Part shown: one piece after another, positions 1-10,880 of the stretch | Layout: each line of letters begins with the position of its first letter | Position numbering within the stretch: position 1 is the first letter of the stretch | NCBI GenBank assembly: GCA_947044365.1 | Contig: OX345653.1 | Location: forward strand, 804,501-868,500 | Direction of reading: 5' to 3' | DNA length: 64,000 bases | Source: Petrosia ficiformis | Taxonomy: Eukaryota > Porifera > Demospongiae > Haplosclerida > Petrosiidae | Notes under the pieces: model-generated | What the model was told of the DNA's origin: nothing | Seen by the model: only the letters and a program-made list of their open reading frames with translations | The model's database searches: none | Position numbers and translations under genes: made by a program

Positions 1-420
1 TCTTTCTTCAGTTGTCTCAGAAGAATTGTCATCTTTGTTGTTGACAGTTTCTCAGTTGAAGTAATCTTCTTGCTGCCCTCTGCTCCTCTGTTTCAGAGGA
101 CAGTCTTTGTTGTTGAATGATTCTCTGTTGAAGTAATCTTGCTGCCCTCTGCTCCTCTGTTTCAGAGGACAGTCCTTGCTGTTGACAGCTTCTTCTTTTC
201 GGCGCCAATCTTTCCCCTCTCTGATCCTCTGTTTCAGAGGCTTTTCGTTTGTCACCGTATGCCTTCTATCACGACGTTTCTCGGGTGTTTCCGCCTCTCT
301 TCGTCGCTTATCTGCTTCTCTAACACTTTTCTTGATCAGCCTTCGGTTCTCAAGACCATCCAGTTTTCGGGCCAGCTATATAGCTAAAAGCTACACCCTT
401 GCTTGCTTGCATACACCTGC
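1..420 (-). repeat. Degenerate array coding for ETxEQR-type repeats (block A)
   Basis: Read on the minus strand, this stretch gives imperfect repeats of the form SSETEEQRAARL, each about 70-80 bp, with no complete reading frame across the array. The same array starts again at 6,823, which marks the start of the second tandem block. Arginine-rich ETPEQRxxRL repeats are frequent in mobile-element proteins of invertebrates; that assignment is inference. No start codon, splice frame or domain makes this a convincing gene, so I list it as a repeat. Confidence 0.5.
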
Positions 421-485
421 TTCCTTCCCATCGGTACGCGATATGCATGGCCTGGCCTACACATATATGTAGCACTCGATCAGGC

Positions 486-1250
486 TGCACCAACCACCCG
501 AAGTCTTATTCCTCAGGCGGTAGCGCTATAGCAATGTGAAAAGACCTCATTTGCAGTCAATTTACAGGAATATAGCTATTGTATGTCTCGTTCTGAGAGC
601 CACCGGAAGTAACGCCGTGTTCAGCCCATCCCTCGCTCGTAGAGCGGAAGAGGGATGGGCTGGCTACGCGAGACTACTCCCGCGCTATATAAATAGAGCG
701 AGTTTCATTATTATTTCATTCTGGCAATTCGGTACAGTAGAAATTTTTTCTGCTTAGGTCTTAGGCGGTAGCGGAAAAGCAAGATTGACTTCAAAATTTA
801 CAATATCGCACACATCCAGCGCTATATAAATAAAGTGAGTTATTCATTATTATTATTATTTTATTCGTTCAGTAGAAATTTTTTTCTTAGGTAGTTATTG
901 GGAATCGAACCCCCTTTAAGGCAACTAACTACACCCTTGCTTACATACACCTGCTTCCCATCAGTACACATATATGTAGCACTCGATCAGGCTTGCCCCA
1001 ACCACCCGAAGTCTTATTCTTCGGGCGGTAGCAATTACTTGTTAAGCGAAAAGACCTCATTTGCAGTTAAGCAGTTAATTTACATTGGGAGCCGCTAGCC
1101 GGCATTGAACGCAGTCCCGCGCTATATAAATAGAGCTAGTTATTTATCGTTCAGTAGAATTTTTTTTTTCTTAGGTAGTTATTGGGAATCGAACCCCCTT
1201 TAGGGCAACTGACTGCAGCCACAGACCTCTACTACTGAACTATGACAACC
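486..1250 (-). repeat. Cluster of SINE-like copies sharing a CTATATAAATAG-containing tail
   Basis: A segment containing GCGCTATATAAATAGAGC, then CAGTAGAAATTTTTT, then TTAGGTAGTTATTGGG recurs at about 678-760, 820-926 and 1,118-1,250. Only the last copy keeps the whole tRNA-like head. The motif GGCGGTAGC also recurs near 510, 760 and 1,022. Block B (around 7,925-8,077) has just one copy, so the cluster differs in copy number between the tandem blocks. The TATA-like string could look like a promoter, but its repeated position inside the element argues that it is simply part of the repeat. Confidence 0.5.
1174..1250 (-). repeat. tRNA-derived SINE head (block A)
   Basis: On the minus strand a 77-nt tRNA-like sequence begins GGTTGTCATAGTTCAGTAG (A-box-like) and contains GGGGGTTCGATTCCC, a good RNA polymerase III B-box, followed by AATAACTACC, which nearly pairs with the 5' end. 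The acceptor stem has mismatches and the T-stem keeps about three pairs, so it is not a functional tRNA gene. An A-rich stretch follows on the minus strand. An identical head lies at 8,001-8,077. Confidence 0.6.
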
Positions 1251-1466
1251 ACAGCCGCCTACGACTTTTATTATAACTATATAGATCATGTTGAGAGCGT
1301 GCAGGGGAGGGAGAACAGTGTAACAGATAATATTAATACCAAGTCACTAATAGTTACTGGAAAAGATCTAGACAAGAAAGTGGTCCAAGAACATGAACAA
1401 TTAGTAATAGGCATTGAGACTTCATCAAGTCCAAATCCCAGAAAAGACAAGTCGAGTGGTGATTAA
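1242..1466 (+). CDS. 74-codon ORF, short fused relative of the half-RING gene (block A)
   Basis: A single-exon frame starts MTTTAAYDF and ends NPRKDKSSGD. Its second half (NSVTDNINTKSL onward) matches the last exon of the half-RING gene at 16,799-16,993 in the same frame. Its first half matches the upstream region and only the first ~20 nt of a half-RING exon, so a deletion seems to have removed the zinc-binding exons and fused the two ends. The ATG lies inside an antisense SINE head. The block B copy differs by one amino acid. It may be an expressed remnant or a fortuitous frame; no function is assigned. Confidence 0.3.
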   Translation: MTTTAAYDFYYNYIDHVESVQGRENSVTDNINTKSLIVTGKDLDKKVVQEHEQLVIGIETSSSPNPRKDKSSGD

Positions 1467-2798
1467 CACTCAAAATATTCAAAACAAGAGACACACAACC
1501 AACACAAAGTACTTCACAGTTTTAATTGCATTTATAATGAAATGTACTTATTTTTGATTGTCTGTTAAAGTAGTTTGTAGAACATATTTTGTATCTGATT
1601 ATCATGCAACTTTTAATTATAATATAGATGTAATAACTAATAATAAGCCAGTCATATTTCAACAGCAAGTAGAAAAAATAGAATGAAATTATATGCATGA
1701 AAGTGGAACCATGTTAGTGTAAATCCACTGATTACGATCTGGTGACAACTTCTGGTTCACGAGACTACATACAGCTGATGAGTTTGTTCAATATTGTATT
1801 CAAATTCATGAGTATTAAGAATCAAATTGTTACAATCACAGCAAGCTTGAAGTCAAGTTTTATCTTTATTCTTTATTTAATAAGTTAGTAAAATTAAAAA
1901 CACAGTCAAGTAATATAATAAAAACACAGTCAAGTAATATAATAATTATACACATTATATTTCAATTAAACAATAAGTTTTTAGAATAGACTTATCTCAG
2001 ATAAATTACGTTTCGCCAAATACAAAATGGCAAGTCTTAATTAATGTAGACCATATTCCCTCAGACATTTCAGTCTTCATTCCAGTGGGTATGTCTGCAT
2101 GATTCTGAAGGTGCAGTGCTGTTAGGTGTTCAACAGCTTCTCTAGGTTGTGAAGAATATTTTAAATAACAAAGACACACAAAAAATGTAATAGATCAGCT
2201 GCAAGTCTTGTTATTTAATTATAAATATATTATAGGACTACTGAAATTGGTTGATAGATAAGTGTGGTGACTGCCATCAAAAATTACCAAATTCCAGTAT
2301 ATATACTTATATAATACATGTATTTTGCTTCAACATTAGACGTAGCCAAACCTTTTAATTCCTTAGCAACTCAAAAATTAAAACTAATTTGGAAAAATCA
2401 AAATCGAAACAAGCTTAAACAATTCTGCTTGGTTGATCAGTTTTGGAATTGTTGCAAATAATTATGATCATTTTTCATGTAAGATTTTTTTATTGATTAA
2501 AATGTATACTATACTTGCTAAGAAGTAAGTGATCAATATCATATGTTATAGGAGGAAATGTATTAACTTTTGGCATTTTCAATACTGTCAATGGATATGC
2601 AAAAATATGAAAAATTGACTTTTTGTTATGGCTGACCATGACCTATATTTTTAAAAATTATATTCAAAAATGTAGCATTCCAACACAATTAAGCATATAC
2701 ATATTAAACAAACACTGTAGTAGAACTACATAGCTATAATAATTCATCTATCTTGTATTGCAAATGAAATTGGACATTAACTGTTTATTATATGTGTA

Positions 2799-2962
2799 TG
2801 ACGCGCCGTTTGTAACAGTGGAAACCCAATCCCACTCTATTATTTGCACATGCGCATAATATTAACAAAATACGTTAGCAAGACAAACTGGGAGGGTCTG
2901 GGGGGCACATGCTCACATTTGTATTATCAGTGACATTAGTTTGTTACAAATGGCACGCCATA
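2799..2962. mobile_element. MITE-like element with ~20-bp inverted ends, present only in block A
   Basis: The ends TATGACGCGCCGTTTGTAACA and its near-complement TGTTACAAATGGCACGCC form terminal inverted repeats about 160 bp apart. The equivalent position in block B (near 9,990) lacks it, although the surrounding bases there are also rearranged, so a clean empty site cannot be shown. No coding capacity. Confidence 0.45.
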
Positions 2963-3194
2963 TATGTGACCAACACTGGGAAAAAGTGGCTGTCTCATTT
3001 TGAAATTTTCAATTGATGCTTATGTTCACTAGTTAGTTGTGCTGTGCAGAAAGCCAACCAATTTCAGTATTTAGAAAGACTGATAGCCACTCTATCTGAA
3101 TTACAAATTTAGTTTGACAATAATATTATAGTCAAACAGTGAGCCTTTAATGTAATCATGTGATCAAAAATTTGTAAGTAAAATAGCCAGGTAC

Positions 3195-3419
3195 CAGTGT
3201 TTTTGATAAGCTTATATGGAATACCATTGACCCAAAGAGTTTCTCATTTGGCACTGCACAGCTCTCTCTTTGGGCCAGATGGCGCAGTTAATTATGATTA
3301 TATTGTCACTAACAGCATTAACTCTTTGTTAATTGGCTCAAGATGTATTCTCAATGGCGCATACACTAACCATTTTTGAGTCAATTTGGCCCAAACTTCA
3401 AAACTTATCAAAAACTCTG
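3195..3419. mobile_element. 225-bp hAT-type MITE with 8-bp target duplication
   Basis: The element starts CAGTGTTTTTGATAAG and ends CTTATCAAAAACTCTG, inverted repeats that differ at one base. It is flanked by the 8-bp direct repeat CCAGGTAC (3,187-3,194 and 3,420-3,427). Block B near 10,230 holds a single CCAGGTAC and no element, an intact empty site. CAGxG ends with 8-bp duplications are diagnostic of hAT elements. It lies in what corresponds to the intron between PEX5 exons 16 and 17. Confidence 0.85.
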
Positions 3420-3839
3420 CCAGGTACCTTTTCCCAGAGTGGGTCATATATTGTATACACAAACACATTACCATAACTACACTGTTTAAATATCCACAAC
3501 ATATCCAGACATTCCCTATTTTCCTTTTTTTGTTATTATTAAATACATTCATGTTTAGATACAAATATACTATTGTATGGATCATTATTCTTATAAAGCG
3601 CAAGAATTAAAATGGACTATAGCGTCATTATTGTCATACTTAGGAAACAGTAATATTAATCACAATTAATGTATTATGTACCTGTGAGCTCCTATGTTTA
3701 TACAACTGATTCTGAGATTATATCAACAACGAGTAAAACCAGAAACATACTCTAGTGCTCGTCGATATGCATGTATAGCCTGAATATACGTATAAAAAAG
3801 AAAATATTAAACTATTAGTGTTGTTTAGTATGAGTGACT

Positions 3840-4015
3840 AATAGTTATAGTATGACAAGTATTAGACTTACTAAAAGGGTTTTAGTTTTAGTTAACTAAC
3901 TAAAGTGGCCATTTTTCGTTCTAGTTAGTATAGTTATTACACACTAACTAAACGTGAAAACACCTTACTAAAAGTAAGATATTTTAGTTATTATTATAGT
4001 TAATATAGTGATTCA
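3840..4015. repeat. Dispersed TTAGTTTTAGTTA-rich repeat
   Basis: A low-complexity element made of TAGTTA, TTAGTTTTAG and ACTAACTAAAA words. Related stretches occur at about 5,325-5,460, 10,675-10,880, 12,265-12,430, 54,310-54,725 and 63,838-63,905. The shared phrase TACTAAAAGGGTTTTAGTTT shows that these are copies of one family, not just AT bias. Confidence 0.6.
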
Positions 4016-4354
4016 CAATTTTCTATTTGTGTATGCACACAATTATCTTGACCAATACACTCACTATGTACACAAATACATACACTTTCCCAATATTATT
4101 CATACTGAGTGTGCTGACTCTACTTACCTCATCACTTCTATTACTATTAGCTAATGTAGCTCCTAATTTATTCCATAGCATGGCATCTTCAGGACTGACT
4201 TGTAAAGCAGCTGTGAAACAGTCCACTGCCTTGTCATACTCATTTGACAAGTTAAACAACACTCCAAGTCCAATCTGGACAAAGTAAAAGATATTTTTCA
4301 TCTAACAAAGAAGCTTTATTAAGTCATTCTAACAGAAAATAAGACCATAGCAGA

Positions 4355-4536
<182 letters not shown>

Positions 4537-4649
4537 TGAATTGGATACTTACTTGAATATTCAAATCTATTTCATCCGGAAATGACTGAGCAGTTCTGAG
4601 ATATAAGGAAGTGATTTCTGCATGTTCCTCTCTACAGAAAGAAGAAGTA

Positions 4650-4810
4650 TGACAGAGAGAGGAGAGGAGAGGAGAGGAAGTGATGAGGGGGGGGAGAGAA
4701 GGAAGGTACGAAAGAGAGGTGGAGAAAGTATGTAGAAAAGGGGAGAGTTGTAGAAGACAAGGAGGGTAAATGGAAGGGTGGAGTAAAGGGAGGGAGGGCG
4801 GAGGTAAGAG
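4650..4810. repeat. Polypurine GA/GGA-rich tract
   Basis: Purine-rich on the plus strand (GAGGAGAGGAGAGGAG and similar), lying in the intron between the exon 14 and exon 13 equivalents. The tract is kept in block B (about 11,355-11,530) and, shorter, in the intact PEX5 gene (about 20,455-20,580), so it predates the duplications. It creates spurious serine/proline/leucine-rich frames on the minus strand. Confidence 0.7.
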
Positions 4811-4898
4811 GAAGAAGGTGATATAAATAGGACTAACTTGCTCATGAATGAGTACATGAAAGGTTTCTGAAGGGTTTTGTGGGACTAATGAAGAGCAC

Positions 4899-6410
4899 CT
4901 GAACAGAAGTAATATAGTCATATTACAGTAGACATGTAATTAATTTAGGTAATATTATTAGGGTTTAGCATGTCAATTGAGTGGGTGTTAGTAATAACTC
5001 AGCACAGCTGACATTAGTAAATTTTAAGAGACTAGTTCGAAATTTTCAAGATAATGAATTCCACATGTGTTTGCCACATTCTGAATATTCAGTTTGTGGT
5101 ATAATTGAAGCCATATTGAGCTGGGAAGACCTTGTTACTATTTTCTATTGACAAACTGATCAGCTGTATACATAGTTAATGCATCAGTCAGAACTTGTGT
5201 AGCCACTAATAAATGGATGTACTCCAACATGGTACCACCAGTCTTTCATCTTCATTACACATGAACATTATTACTTCAAAAAACATCTTCCCCCTGCCAA
5301 GTTACCTCTATCATTAGTAGTGGATAAATTAGCATTGTTTTAGTTAGGATATTATGTTTTAGTTTTAAACAGGGGGCCAAGTTTTAGCTTTAGTTATATT
5401 TTTTCTAACTAGTTGACTGAATTTAGTTTTGTTTTAGTAGTTTTAGTATACAGGCTGGTAACAAAAAATAAGTTCCTAGCCATATCATTCCCACCTGTTA
5501 GCATCAGCAGAGGGAACATGTATTGAGTTAGATTGAAGTGAATTTTAGTTTTAGTTTTATACACATATTAATATTTACTTCTGTAGTTTAATTACTAAAA
5601 CTACAATGGGCTCTAAAATCATGTTGACCCAATTAATAGTAGGTAGGTTATGCGCTGTTATAGCAGCTGTAATACCACAAAACATATTCATTGTGTAAAA
5701 CACATATTGTGTATGGCACCCATTATATAAACAGCTCACATACATTAGTTTATCATGAATAAATTATAATTATTTTACCACTATTTGGATTGTGTAGTAG
5801 TTGGATCCCTGTTAGGCCCCGTAGAATGTGGACTGCCCTTTGAAAATGTTTGAGCTTTTTGTTCAGATTTCATCACTAATGACAAGAGAGCCTATTGTTC
5901 AAAACGACTTGAAGTATTTGGACTCCACTTCAAAGTATATACTTGTGAAGTATTTGGACCAGGGAAATCCCATTACCTGGACCAAGGGGCCAGGTCCAAT
6001 TCTAGGGGGTCCATTTTTATCATGACAGGATCCCTTGTTGTAGCATTAAACATCAAAAGGATTATTCAGGTATGGTCGGTTAAGTTATCTAACTGATAGC
6101 AGTGTGATTCCCAGCAGGGTTCACCAGTAAATTTGAAGCCTTACATCTGACTTTACAATAGGGGAGAGGTCCCTCAGTGAGTGGTAAGTCATAGAACTAA
6201 TAACAGATAAGGGAGTACTGGAAAATCTATTTCAATAGGAATATCATTGATACATTATATATATTAAGTTTGATTGGTTGACTTGAGTGAATGAATCTTT
6301 AATGTGAATAGTCCATACGCTCAAACAAAAATTATAAGTACTCTGCTTTGCCCTGTACACTTTGGTCAAATGACCCTTCCTCTTACAAAAATAAAATTGA
6401 GTATCTTTTT
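4899..6410. other. Non-coding end of block A
   Basis: No convincing gene. The sequence is homologous to 11,605-13,471 of block B. Block A lacks a ~230-bp segment that in block B carries an 85-codon frame (11,855-12,112). A stretch near 5,815-6,040, repeated at 12,845-13,075, contains short direct repeats around AAGTATTTGGAC but no clear element ends. Confidence 0.6.
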
Positions 6411-6822
6411 AAGCGGAAAATGAGTTCTTTCCATACGTATTACACGATAGTCATCACAAATTCACTATCTGACAAAAACTGGACACACTGTCCGCTCTAT
6501 ATAAAATTAATAGAGCCAGTTTTCAGAGCGAGCCCCACACTGATCGATTCAACGAGGACTGTGTTTGTGGCGATACGACCCTTCCGTAAACGTGGCATAC
6601 AATCCGTATTACACAAAATTAGAAATTCCAATTTTACAACAACATCACTTACATACATATATGTATACATCAGTTATCAGGAATGACTTGCCAGCTAACG
6701 GTAGAGACGCAGATAGACGGACGAGAAAGGCTGAAACTCCAGAGCAACGTGATGACCGTTTAAAAAAGCGTAGATACAACAGTATCAACTTCGTCGATGT
6801 GCATCACGCTGCAATCTGTCTT
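6411..6822 (+). repeat. Block junction with plus-strand ETPEQR-coding fragment
   Basis: Between the end of block A and the start of block B homology. On the plus strand it encodes RRTRKAETPEQRDDRLKKRR (about 6,710-6,770), the same kind of repeat as the minus-strand arrays that flank it, but in opposite orientation. It also holds CTCTATATAAAATTAATAG, related to the SINE-tail motif of 678-704. Probably mobile-element debris at the duplication breakpoint. Confidence 0.45.
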
Positions 6823-7830
6823 CTCTTTCTTCAGTTGTCTCAGAAGAATTGTCATCTTTGTTGTTGACAGTTTCTCAGTTTAAGTAATCTTCTTGCTGCC
6901 CTCTGCTCCTCTGTTTCAGAGGACAGTCTTTGTTGTTGAATGATTCTCTGTTGAAGTAATCTTGCTGCCCTCTGCTCCTCTGTTTCAGAGGACAGTCCTT
7001 GCTGTTGACAGCTTCTTCTTTTCTGCGCCAATCTTTCCCCTCTCTGATCCTCAAGAAGGCATACTTCAGAAGCTTTTCGTTTTTCACGGTATGCCTTCTA
7101 GATAAGCGACGAAGAGAGGCGGAAACACCTGAGAAACGTCGTGATAGATAACACTTCTCTTGATCAGCCATCTGTTCTCAAGACCATCCAGTTTTCGGGC
7201 CAGCTATAGCTACAAACTACACGCTTGCATACACCTGCTTCCCATCGGAAGGCATACTTCAGAAGCTTTTCGTTTTTCACGGTATGCCTTCTATCACGAC
7301 GTTTCTCGGGTGTTTCCGCCTCTCTTCAAGACCATCCAGTTTTCGGGCCAGCTATAGCTAAAAACTACACCCTTGCTTGCATACACCTGCTTCCCATCCT
7401 CTAGAAGGCATACTTCAGAAGCTTTTCGTTTTTCATGGTATGCCTTCTATCACGACGTTTCTCGGGTGTTTCCGCCTCTCTTCGTCGCTTATCTAACACT
7501 TTTCTTGATCAGCCTTCTATCACGACGTTTCTCGGGCGTTTCCGCCTCTCTTCGTCGCTTATCTAACACTTTTCTTGATCAGCCTTCTGTTCTCAAGACC
7601 ATCCAGTTTTCGGGCCAGCTATAGCTAAAAACTACACCCTTGCTTGCATACACCTGCTTCCCATCGGAAGGCATACTTCAGAAGCTTTTCGTTTTTCACG
7701 GTATGCCTTCTATCACGACGTTTCTCGGGTGTTTCCGCCTCTCTTCGTCGCTTATCAAGACCATCCAGTTTTCGGGCCAGCTATAGCTAAAAACTACACC
7801 CTTGCTTGCATACACCTGCTTCCCATCGGT
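6823..7830 (-). repeat. Degenerate ETxEQR/ETPEKR-coding array (block B)
   Basis: The first 250 bp repeat positions 1-250. Beyond, a ~90-160 bp unit recurs at least four times. On the minus strand it encodes RREAETPEKRRDRR followed by HTVKNEKLLKYAF. Each unit contains a small hairpin, AAGGCATAC with GTATGCCTT, and the phrase CCAGTTTTCGGGCCAGCTATA recurs near 7,188, 7,333, 7,603 and 7,764. Block A has only one such phrase (about 360). Expansion therefore happened in block B or contraction in block A. Confidence 0.55.
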
Positions 7831-8000
7831 ACACATATATGTAGCACTCGATCAGGCTTGCCCCAACCACCCGAAGTCTTATTCTTCGGGCGGTAGCAAT
7901 TACTGAAAAGACCTCATTTGCAGTAATTGCAGTCCCGCGCTATATAAATAGAGCGAGTTTTTCATTATTATTATTCGTTCAGTAGAAATTTTTTTTCTTA

Positions 8001-8077
8001 GGTAGTTATTGGGAATCGAACCCCCTTTAGGGCAACTGACTGCAGCCACAGACCTCTACTACTGAACTATGACAACC
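8001..8077 (-). repeat. tRNA-derived SINE head (block B)
   Basis: Same 77-nt tRNA-like sequence as 1,174-1,250, with the GGTTCGATTCC B-box on the minus strand. It again overlaps the start codon of the 74-codon frame. Confidence 0.6.
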
Positions 8078-8293
8078 ACAGCCGCCTACGACTTTTATTA
8101 TAACTATATAGATCATGTTGAGAGCGTGCAGGGGAGGGAGAACAGTGTAACAGATAATATTAATACCAGGTCACTAATAGTTACTGGAAAAGATCTAGAC
8201 AAGAAAGTGGTCCAAGAACATGAACAATTAGTAATAGGCATTGAGACTTCATCAAGTCCAAATCCCAGAAAAGACAAGTCGAGTGGTGATTAA
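8069..8293 (+). CDS. 74-codon ORF, short fused relative of the half-RING gene (block B)
   Basis: Nearly identical to the frame at 1,242-1,466 (one K to R change, INTKSL to INTRSL). The C-terminal part corresponds in frame to the tail exon of the half-RING gene at 16,799-16,993. The zinc-binding exons are missing. Both copies stay open, but the blocks are young, so this says little about selection. Function unknown. Confidence 0.3.
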   Translation: MTTTAAYDFYYNYIDHVESVQGRENSVTDNINTRSLIVTGKDLDKKVVQEHEQLVIGIETSSSPNPRKDKSSGD

Positions 8294-9457
8294 CACTCAA
8301 AATATTCAAAACAAGAGACACACAACCAACACAAAGTACTTCACAGTTTTAATTGCATTTATAATGAAATGTACTTATTTTTGATTGTCTGTTAAAGTAT
8401 TTTGTAGAACATATTTTGTATCTGATTATCATGCAACTTTTAATTATAATATAGATGTAATAACTAATAATAAGCCAGTCATATTTCAACAGCAAGTAGA
8501 AAAAATAGAATGAAATTATATGCATGAAAGTGGAACCATGTTAGTGTAAATCCACTGATTACGATCTGGCTGGTGACAACTTCTGGTTCACGAGACTACA
8601 TACAGCTGATGAGTTTGTGCAATATTGTATTCAAATTCATGAGTATTAAGAATCAAATTGTTACAACCACAGCAAGCTTGAAGTCAAGTTTTATCTTTAT
8701 TCTTTATTTAATAAGTTAGTAAAATTAAAAACACAGTCAAGTAATATAATAATTATACACATTATATTTCAATTAAACAATAAGTTTTTAGAATAGACTT
8801 ATCTCAAATAAATTACGTTTCGCCAAATACAAAATGGCAAGTCTTAATTAATGTAGACCATATTCCCTCAGACATTTCAGTCTTCATTCCAGTGGGTATG
8901 TCTGCATGATTCTGAAGGTGCAGTGCTGTTAGGTGTTCAACAGCTTCTCTAGGTTGTAAAGAATATTTTAAATAACAAAGACACACAAAAAATGTAATAG
9001 ATCTGCTAGTCTTGTTAGTTAATTATAAATATATTATAGGACTACTGAAATTGGTTGATAGATAAGTGTGGTGACTGCCATCAAAAATTACCAAATTCCA
9101 GTATATATACTACATGTAATTTGCTTCAACATTAGATGTAGCCAAATCTTTTAATTCCTTAGCAACTCAAAAATTAAAACTAATTTGGAAAAATCAAAAT
9201 TGAAACAAGCTTAAACAATTCTGCTTGGTTGATCAGTTTTGGAATTGTTGGTTGTTACTGCAAATAATTATGATCATTTTTCATGTAAGATTTTTTTATT
9301 GATTAAAATGTATACTATACTTGCTAAGAAGTAAGTGATCAATATCATATGTTATAGGAGGAAATGTATTAACTTTTGGCATTTTCAATACTGTCTATGG
9401 ATATGCAAAAATATGAAAAATTGACTTTTTGTTATGGATGACCATGACCTATATTTT

Positions 9458-9889
9458 AAACAAGTGTATATAGAGAAAAAAGTATCCCTATGATTGCTTT
9501 TATGGTGTCCAGCATTCAGTAATCATGGCTAACTTTATCATGCCTGAAACACAACAGCCTATTACAGTTATTATTTTGATTATCTACTCTCTTTACCTTT
9601 TGAAGAAACTTGTAGAACTTTAGGAATAAATTTCAGGTAGAATACTTAGCTAGTAGTTCCAGTTTCTAATTCTATGTAAGCTACAAGAAGCTTTCTTTCT
9701 CTTGAGTTCGAGCGCGCGTTCTATTACGCGCCACGCCCATTAATTGACTGAGCCCCCCGGGAATGACGCAACTTCCTTAACTACGTATACAACGCATACT
9801 CACGAAGTGGACACAAGAAAAAATATATATATAGTTCGAACCCGTGGGAAAGCAATCATAGGGATGGCCCTACGGGCCATAAAAATTAT
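9458..9889. mobile_element. Block B-specific insertion of ~430 bp with short inverted ends
   Basis: Homology with block A (around 2,650) is interrupted here and resumes at AAAAATTATATTC. Near its ends the insertion contains ATCCCTATGATTGCTTT and its complement AAAGCAATCATAGGGAT. It has a GC-richer core and a B-box-like AGTTCGAACCC near 9,834. Likely a non-autonomous element; the family is not recognised. Confidence 0.6.
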
Positions 9890-10674
9890 ATTCAAAAATG
9901 TAGCATTCCAACACAATTAAACATATACATATTAAACAAACACTGTAATAGAACTACATAGCTATAATAGTTCATCTATCTTGTATTGCAAATGATGTAA
10001 ATATATGTGACCAACACTGTGAAAACGTGGCTGTCTCATTTTGAAATTTTCAATTGATGCTTATGTTCACTAGTTAGCTGAGTTGTGCAGAAAGCCAACC
10101 AATTTCAGTATTTAGAAAGACCGATAGCCACTCTATCTGAATTACAAATTTCGTTTGTTTCCTATACAATATAGTCAAACAGTGACCCTTTAATGTAATC
10201 ATGTGATCAAAAATTTGTAAGTAAAATAGCCAGGTACCTCTTTTCCCAGAGTGGGTCACATTGTATACACAAACACATTGACATAACTACACTGTTTAGA
10301 TATCCAGACATTCCCTATTATCCTTTTTTTGTTATTACATATTAAATACATTCATGTTTAGGTATAAAATATACTATTGTATGGGTCATTACACTTGTAA
10401 AGCACAAGAATTAAAACTATAGCTAAAAATGGTCATTATTGTCATACTTAGGAAACAGTAATATTAATCACAATTAATGTATTATGTACCTGTGAGCTCC
10501 TATGTTTATACAACTGATTCCAAGATTATATCGACAATGAGTAAAACCAGGAGCATACTCTAGTGCATGTTGATATGCATATATAGCCTGAAAATATGTA
10601 GAGAAATAAAATATTAAACTATTAGTGTTGTTTAGTATGACTATAGTGACTAATAGTTATAGCATGACAGGATT

Positions 10675-10880
10675 CTCAAACCTTCAGTTTAGTCATAGTA
10701 TTAGGCTTACTAAAAGGGTTTTAGTTTTAGTTAACTAACTAAAAGTGCCCATTATTGGCCATTGTTCATTTTAGTTAGTTATAGTTATTACAGTAGATCT
10801 GTAATGTAGTTATAGTTTAGTTATCTAAAAGTGAAAATACCTTAATAAAAGTAAGGTATTTTAGTTATTAATATAGTTAA
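10675..10880. repeat. Dispersed TTAGTTTTAGTTA-rich repeat (block B copy)
   Basis: Counterpart of 3,840-4,015 with the same TACTAAAAGGGTTTTAGTTT phrase, extended by a further ATAGTTTAGTTA section. Confidence 0.6.

Noticed and set aside
678..704. Core promoter with TATA box (CTATATAAATAG)
   Set aside because: The motif is repeated at the same place inside several SINE-like copies, so it is a repeat component rather than a specific promoter.
1174..1250. Functional tRNA gene on the minus strand
   Set aside because: A-box and B-box are recognisable, but the acceptor and T stems do not pair fully, and the same sequence recurs with an A-rich tail, as in a SINE.
5815..6040. MITE with GGATCC-type ends (repeated at 12,845-13,075)
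   Set aside because: The presumed inverted ends match only weakly and no target duplication is visible; the two copies exist simply because the block is duplicated.
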